A stretch of DNA of 64,000 bases from Salvia splendens (taxonomy: Eukaryota; Streptophyta; Magnoliopsida; Lamiales; Lamiaceae), in the NCBI RefSeq assembly GCF_004379255.2, contig NC_056053.1, positions 18,224,188 through 18,288,187 on the forward strand. The letters run 5' to 3'. Both the position numbers and the translations under genes were made by a program. This document shows positions 58,197 through 64,000 of this stretch, piece by piece; position 1 is the first letter of the stretch; each line of letters opens with the position of its first letter. The notes under the pieces were generated by a model, which saw only the letters and a program-made list of their open reading frames with translations, was not told the DNA's origin and did no database searches.

Positions 58197-58413
58197 GATA
58201 ATTATTGTCGAATTAATTAAAATTTATCAAAAAATTGATTAAATTGGTCAAAATCCGATTAAAACCCGTTGACTGTTAAATTTGACGGAAGAGTTAATTT
58301 TGAACCGATTGTGATCCAAGTTGAAAGGTTTGGGATGCAAAAAATCAAAAGATAATGTCAATGACCAAAATCGTAAAATTGATATATGTCCAGGATCAAT
58401 TTTGATATTTACT
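58197..58413 (-). repeat. Right terminal inverted repeat of the Pack-MULE
   Basis: Inverted copy of 49838-50070. Confidence 0.85.
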
Positions 58414-58761
58414 TTGTTTAAAAGGGTGAAAATAGCAAAATGGCTAAAATGAAATCAAGAAAATGGTGTAAAAATCACCCAAATGTAGCCATAATAAAAT
58501 CAATTGCGAATTGAAAATTTTCTATCCAATATTTGGAACTAAAATGTTACTCCTACTGTCTAAATCTTGTGATATTTATACCATTTTTTCAAAAAGAATT
58601 AATAGTAGAGATTTTGAATCTCCATACAGTGAATTGCTGGAGACTGAATCTGCAAATAGCTGTATTCACTTTTATACAGTTTTATAATGAGATTTCAATA
58701 TGATAATTAATGAAATATGAGATTCATCATATTCCAATCTATTAAAAATTGAAGAAAATAC
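58414..58761. other. Spacer between two transposons, no gene seen
   Basis: AT-rich, about 350 bp. Confidence 0.5.
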
Positions 58762-58764
58762 TAA

Positions 58765-60774
58765 GAGCATCCACGATGGTTTTCGCATAGCCATAGCCCA
58801 GTCACAAACTCCTCCTACCACATTATCAGCACTAAAAATCCTCCTGCCACATCATCAGGACAAGCAAATAGCCCAGCAATAGCCTAGCAATAGCCTAGCC
58901 ACATCACTCCTAATTATATAAAATAAATAATAATTGACAATCACACAAAATACGGAATTAAATTTACGACACAGATACGAGAAAATTCAATAATATTATT
59001 TAAAATTAAAAAGTACGTTAAAAAAATACATTGATTTAAAAAAAGTACATTAAAATTAATACATTAATTTTATAAAAAATACATTATTTAAAAAAAAACC
59101 CGACCTCCGCCTCACTCCTCGTCTCCGTCGCCCCCGTCGCCGCCGCCTCCGTCGCCGCCGGTACCCCCCGTGCCGTTGTGGCCTTCAAATCGTCACGCAT
59201 GCTCACGAGCAATGCGTGAAGAAAGCTCTTCTCCTCGGGGTCCTCTGCCGCCTTCCAATAGGCTAAGATCTTGACCATCTAAGCACGCGTTTGTTGACGC
59301 GCTAAAAATTTGAGATCCTCTGTCGACTGGCCAAGGGGGGATGCCGACTAGACCTCCTGGGACCCCCCGGAGCCCCCCCCTCGCCTCCCGTTGCGCCCGC
59401 CTTTGACCAACTGGGCGAGTTCGGTGAGCGAACGATGGAGGGGACGGGAGCTCCTGAGCACCCTCGGGGAGGTCGTGGGAACCGCCGTTGCTGCCGCTGT
59501 AATCACCGGTATAGTTCAGTTGTTGCTTCTTCGGCCAGCCAGCTTCGACACCTGCCCGGAACTTCTCGGAGTCGTTCAGCACCTCATAGCAGTTCCAGTA
59601 GGTGAACTCCTTATACAACCCGGGCTTGGGGAAGGCTTTCTCCGCTATCCTCCTGCAGCCTTCCTCCGTTTGGCCACTGCTCTGCATGCGGAGGGCGTTG
59701 GCGTACAAGCCCGAAAATCGGGAGACCCCAGCCCTGATTCGGTCCCACGTCTTCCGGCACTCCTCCCCGGTGCACGGCCTCCCCTCCGGGAAAAATGCCA
59801 TGTAGGCTGCTGCTATTTGGGCCCACATGTTGACGATCCTCTGATTGTTCGAAGTGAGGGGATCATCGCAAACACTCACCCACGCCTTGGACAGCGCGAC
59901 GTTCTCCGCATCCGTCCACTTCCTCCGTACCAAGCAGTCGTCCTCACCCAGCTACGACGACTCACCGACCCTCTTGCCCTTCCCCTTGCCCTTCTTCTTT
60001 TGGGGGCCCGACCCCGCCCTACTTCCCCCATTTGAACGGGAGTTTCCGGAACACCGAGAAGATCAAACCCCTACTCCTCTAAGGAGAAAGTCTCATATTG
60101 CGTGAACTGAGCCTCCGTTGGGGTCGACGTGTGCGAAGAAGCAGTCGAAAAATCAAAACTGGGGTGATAGACGTTGTCCCCCCCCCCCCCCCCCCCGGCG
60201 TTCCCTGCGTCGTCGGTACCCCCCAGCGTCCCCTGCATCGCCGGTACCCCCCCGGCATCATCTGCATACCAGGTGCCCACCCCGGCATCGCCGGCAACCC
60301 CCCGGCATACTCCCCCCGGCTGCCATCCCGGCCATCATCTACTGCCACGTGTACATGTTGTAGTACCCGGGCATCGGACCCCATACACCTCCCACGGGTA
60401 CCGGAGGAGTTTGAGACCCGCTCGTTATTGAAGTACCTTCGTTGTTGTTCTCCATTTCACGTTGTTGATCTTGTACAGAAATTAAGATAGAGAGAGTACT
60501 CGTTAAAACAAGTGATGCGAATGAAAATGACGTGCAAAGCGCGTATATATAGTGTTTCGAAAATTAAAATAAAAATAAAAATTTTGCTCGCCGGTCCAGA
60601 GCCTGCAATGGCGGCGAGAGGACCGGCGAGCGCATCGGCCAGCGCTCACGGATCGTTGTGCGCTCGATGATTTTTTCGTCGAAATGGAGCTCGCCGGTTA
60701 CAATGATTCGGCGAGCGAACCGGCGAGCACCGGAGATCGGCTAGCCGGTCCGCTCGCCGTCATTGTGGATGCTC
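58765..60774 (-). mobile_element. Harbinger element with Myb-like gene only
   Basis: Ends GAGCATCCACGATGG and CATTGTGGATGCTC; TAA at 58762-58764 and 60775-60777. 2010 bp on the minus strand. No transposase. Promoter and leader (about 60455-60565 in reverse) match 56566-56676 of the neighbour in all but about six of 110 bases, and the 3' end matches over about 160 bp, with a small extra duplication (GGCTATTGCT) here. Confidence 0.92.
59084..60455 (-). pseudogene. Myb/SANT-like Harbinger accessory gene, broken
   Basis: The start is the ATG at 60455 (MENNNEGTSITSGSQTPPVP), in the same place relative to the shared leader as the transposase start of the neighbour. A TAG follows after YNMYTWQ. Next comes a Gly/Met/Pro-rich stretch with a run of 17 C at about 60181-60197, a basic KGKGKGKRVGESS, another TAG near 59953, then the Myb-like domain (RRKWTDAENVALSKAWVSV, NMWAQIAAAYMAFFP, FSGLYANALRMQSSG) and the family part YWNCYEVLNDSEKFRAGV. 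A further shift near 59290 leads to MVKILAYWKAAEDPEEKSF and the end. At least two stops and one or two shifts: not functional. Confidence 0.8.
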
Positions 60775-60777
60775 TAA

Positions 60778-61800
60778 GAAAATCATTGCAAGATAAAATC
60801 AAACATAATTCAACATTCAGTTTTAGAAGAATCAGAATATCTGACTTGCTAATATTGTATCACAAGATGATAGAAGCAAATAGAAGCCACACTTGTAAAT
60901 AGCATTTGATCAAAATCAAGTGAACATCCTATATATCTCAAGTGTAGTTGTGACAATCTTTACAAAAAAAATGCAACTTCCTCATATTGCACAAAAAGCT
61001 GCAGCTAAATTGGGACAATGCTACAGAATCAAGAGATTCTTTCCACCTTCCACAGCAGAGTTAAAAATAGTCAGAAGCTATTCCAAAAATTCGGCTTCCA
61101 TAATGATCAAGTCAATCCTTCACCAATGCCTTTCTAATAAGAGTTCTACCTACTACTATTAGAAGGTAATCCAAAAGAGCAGAACTACATGGTCGTATGC
61201 ACCATCTTGGATGACTGTGGTAGAACCCGTTGCTAAGAGTAGAATCAAAGTCTTCCAATGACAAATATGAAGTTCAGCCGAACCCCATAGTAAACAGCAC
61301 AAAATCTTTCCATTCAAAGTGATAAGACACAATTGGTTTGAGAATTAGATTAAAACAGACAACAATAAAGTATGAATGATCTAAACAAGATTAGTTATTG
61401 TTTCATCCATATGAATTCTTAAGATACGCCTTTGCGGTTTTAGCAGAGTATTAAATGAAGCTACATATCGTGAAATAAAGTACTAGTTCACTTTATAAGA
61501 ATCTGAACTGATGAATAACCTGTTAAACATGATGAAAAACAGAACATTCTTTATAAACATGTGATACCCAATGTTTCTTCATTTTTGGTACTTATGAGAA
61601 AGTTTATAAGTTATACATTCCTCCCAACCATAACCTGACGTTATTGTTTGTTTGGACAACATCTTGAGAGAACACTATTAATAACCAAAGATGTGTGAAT
61701 GCAAGCGATAAAGCAGAGTACAGACAGCAACAGCGAGCGCTCCAACTCCATCGCGGTGTAACTGAAGAAACCCTGGGTGCAGAGAAATATTTGATGTCTA
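60778..61800. other. Intergenic, no gene seen
   Basis: AT-rich. The 80-codon frame at 60920-61162 shows nothing I recognise. Confidence 0.5.
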
Positions 61801-62192
61801 GAGCATCTCTGAGGGGAGAAATAAATTGAGAGGTAAAGTTATATAACTACCATATTTACTATTTTTTCATGAAAAATCATTCTTCAAAGAGGGAGGTATT
61901 TGAGAAGGTATTATACATTTACCTCTCCATCAATGGAAACGTAAAATCTTAAAACTGCCATATTTTTCTTCTTTTCATGCAAAATCATTCTCCAAGGGGA
62001 AGATATTTGACAAGGTATTACACTTCATGTTTTTAATGTATTTTGTACTATTATTTTATTTCATCATTTACCTCTCAATATACTACCTTTTTCTTTTGGA
62101 ATATGTTACTTTTTGAATATGTATATTTCACTTTCTGAGAAGGTAAATAAGTAATATACCTCTTTCATTTATCCTTATTTATTGGAGATGCT
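61801..62192. mobile_element. Probable Tourist/Harbinger-like MITE
   Basis: GAGCATCTCTGAGGGGAG at left, GGAGATGC at right in reverse GCATCTCC. Inner parts repeat GAGGTAAA and TTTACCTCTC in opposite orientations. The right end is less sure. Confidence 0.55.
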
Positions 62193-62206
62193 TTTATACA
62201 TATATA

Positions 62207-62602
62207 GGGGTGTTTTAAAATGACAACACATCTTAAAGTGACACTGTGACAACATGTAGCCTACAATACTATAAACGCTACACTGCAATAGTATAAACGC
62301 TACACTGCAATCTATAGATTGCAGTCTAGGCTGTCTAGCGTATTGGATATTGCAGTCCAGTGTATTAGATATTGCTGGAGTGGTAAACTGCAATATTGAT
62401 ATGGTAAGACTACAATATTCAATGAATAACATTACAATCTGGTAATGTAAAATTAGAAATTTCCTATTTTACCCCTCCGCTTTTTAATTGATTCAACAAA
62501 TGTTGCCACATGGCAGCTTGACAAGCACACGATTTTTAAATCCAATGACCTAAAATGGTGGTATGGTGTCATAATAAAGAGTGTTGTCATCTTAATACAT
62601 CC
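62207..62602. mobile_element. Inverted-repeat element with ATGACAACAC ends
   Basis: GGGGTGTTTTAAAATGACAACAC at left and reverse GGATGTATTAAGATGACAACAC at right; TATATA-like flanks on both sides. Inside are repeated TACACTGCAATA and TATAAACGC words. 396 bp; superfamily not clear. Confidence 0.55.
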
Positions 62603-63132
62603 TTATATAGGGGTATAGTTATAGTTTTGGTGAAATAACAAATTTGCTACCAAAATCAAGTCTTACAAATAACAAAATTTAAGATTTTGACTGGTCCAAG
62701 CATTGGTTCGTGATCTGATCTGAAATTCAAAATTTTATAAAAAATGAACCTGATTACAATTGTATGAAAATCCGAATCCAAACTATGAAATTCAATTTGA
62801 TCAGAAAATTCTGAAATTACATAAATGAATAAAATTCGAAAATCTAATGCCAGAACTTAAAAAAAATCAATACTAGAAATTCAAAATTTAATACTACCAA
62901 ATATGATTAGATGCATTACCAATAATCCAAATCAATACTAGAAATCTAAAAATTTAATACTCCTATCAAATTATTATAGTTAATGTCTTATTGATCTGAA
63001 CGGATTCCGTAAACAGTATATACGAGAAATTTAAAACAGATAAACCGCAATTCCCAATCTCCCACACACAACTCATAAACTAGGGTTTATTCCTTCCACC
63101 AAAAATCCCAATTCCTCCCCAATTCTTCCGCC
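62603..63132. other. Upstream region of ISY1
   Basis: AT-rich; the last 60 bp (CTCCCACACACAACTC...) look like a plant 5' UTR. No TATA box was chosen. Confidence 0.45.
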
Positions 63133-63596
63133 ATGGCTCGTAACGAAGAGAAAGCGCAGTCCATGCTCAATCGTTTCATCACCATGAAAGAGGAGGAGAA
63201 GAAGAAGCCTAAGGAGCGCCGCCCCTACCTGGCATCGGAGTGCCGCGATCTGGCGGAGGCCGACAAGTGGCGCCAGCAAATCATGCGCGAAATCGGCCGG
63301 AAAGTCGCTGAGATCCAGAACGAAGGCCTCGGAGAGCACCGCATCAGGGACCTGAACGACGAGATCAACAAGCTCATCCGAGAGAAGGTGCATTGGGAGC
63401 GGCGCATCGTGGAACTAGGAGGACATAATTACTCGAGGCACTCCGCGAAGATGACTGATTTGGATGGAAACATTGTCGACGTGCCCAACCCCAGCGGCAG
63501 GGGTCCCGGTTATAGGTACTTTGGCGCCGCCAAGAAGCTGCCTGGTGTTCGAGAGTTGTTCGAGAAGCCTCCTGAACTGAGGAAAAGGCGCACAAG
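63133..63596 (+). CDS. ISY1: Pre-mRNA-splicing factor ISY1, first exon
   Basis: ISY1 belongs to the Prp19/NTC-related complex of the spliceosome and acts in the nucleus at the catalytic step. The ATG at 63133 opens MARNEEKAQSMLNRF, the highly conserved ISY1 start. The exon carries ECRDLAEADKWRQQIMREIG, a coiled-coil-prone Glu/Lys region (LNDEINKLIREKVHWERRI), and the GRGPGYRYFGAAKKLPGVRE block. It ends at RRT-AG followed by GTAATT, a splice donor; the TAA just after is intronic, not the true end. The family is about 290-300 residues, so roughly half is here and the remaining exon(s) lie beyond 64000. No defects seen. Confidence 0.93.
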
Positions 63597-64000
63597 GTAA
63601 TTGTTTATTGAAGATTCAATTAATATTGAAGAATTGTGAATAATCTATTGATAGAAGCGTAGTTTTTTTGTCTAGTTTATTCCTGAATTATGAACAAAGG
63701 TATCTCGAGTAGTTTAAAGTTAATTCGTATCTTTGAGAGGGAAATTCTATACGTATGCCGGTTGCCACTTTATGCACACACATTTTAGGATGTTGAGCAA
63801 TAGAAGACAATGTATGCCTGGATTAGCAAATATAAGTCTTTAGTCTTTATTGATTCTAATGTTCTGAGCAATTGCATACTCTCTGTTGAATAGCTATATT
63901 ACCAATCCATTGCCTTTGAAATGATGGATCCACACAGAAAGCCCTTTTATGAACTTCCTTACTTGTCATCAGTCAGCGATCCTAGTTCTAGTTGGCTAAG
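63597..64000 (+). other. ISY1 intron (start), no further exon recognised
   Basis: AT-rich sequence after the donor at 63597. I looked for the next conserved block of ISY1 (the YGY region) and did not see it before the window ends. Confidence 0.6.

Larger units (their letters stand above)
49838..58413. mobile_element. Mutator-like element carrying a captured TBL gene fragment (Pack-MULE)
   Basis: Long terminal inverted repeats of about 220-235 bp (AGTAAATGCCAAAATTGGTC... at left, AGTAAATATCAAAATTGATC... in reverse at right) enclose a fragment of a TRICHOME BIREFRINGENCE-LIKE gene. There is no transposase. Without the copia element (50206-55612), its target duplication and the Harbinger element, the unit would be about 1.3 kb. 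A clear 9-bp target duplication was not found, so the Mutator assignment rests on repeat length and gene capture. Confidence 0.7.

Noticed and set aside
59391..60035. 214-codon plus-strand frame
   Set aside because: Shadow of the broken Myb-like gene on the minus strand.
63598..63600. Stop codon of ISY1 after 155 residues
   Set aside because: It lies right after a splice donor, and the family is nearly twice as long.

Overview
This is nuclear DNA from a flowering plant. The genes are eudicot-like: cytosolic glutamine synthetase in 12 exons, mitochondrial complex I 75-kDa subunit, a P-class PPR protein, an A1-family aspartic protease and the splicing factor ISY1. They sit in AT-rich DNA packed with plant transposons (Athila, copia, PIF/Harbinger, Mutator-like, hAT, Stowaway MITEs, a SINE). 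An asterid, possibly Lamiales, is my guess, but nothing in the window proves the family.

Layout. 1-9498: 3' two thirds of an Athila-type Ty3/gypsy element (gag end, pol, env-like ORF, 3' LTR), inserted in the 5' leader of a Harbinger Myb-like gene (to 11266). 11407-14241: glutamine synthetase, whose TATA box lies only about 40 bp from that transposon. 15082-16099: two MITE-like elements. 16490-16999: small conserved protein of unknown function. 19315-25616: broken SKOR/GORK-type potassium channel gene on the minus strand, split by a small non-autonomous LTR element (20117-22381). 27188-28945: PPR gene. 32503-33813: aspartic protease on the minus strand. 38344-40279: Harbinger element with only a transposase gene; 40485-42668: element with only a Myb/SANT-like gene, carrying a SINE. 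44153-49551: complex I 75-kDa subunit on the minus strand, with one frameshift in the last exon. 49838-58413: Mutator-like element that captured part of a TRICHOME BIREFRINGENCE-LIKE gene and was later hit by an intact young copia element (50206-55612) and a transposase-only Harbinger (56342-58161). 58765-60774: Myb-only Harbinger. 63133 onward: first exon of ISY1.

Most notable is the Harbinger content. In each of two places a transposase-only element lies within about 600 bp of a Myb-only element. In the 56-61 kb pair both elements share nearly the same promoter and 5' leader up to the start codon, and the same 3' end, but carry different genes. This looks like a two-component transposon whose two proteins are made by separate, similarly controlled elements. 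The members here are mostly broken by stops or frameshifts; only the Myb-like ORF at 40943-42091 is open throughout.

Coordinates of splice sites, LTRs and target duplications were read by eye from the bases. Family names rest on recognised motifs, not on database searches.
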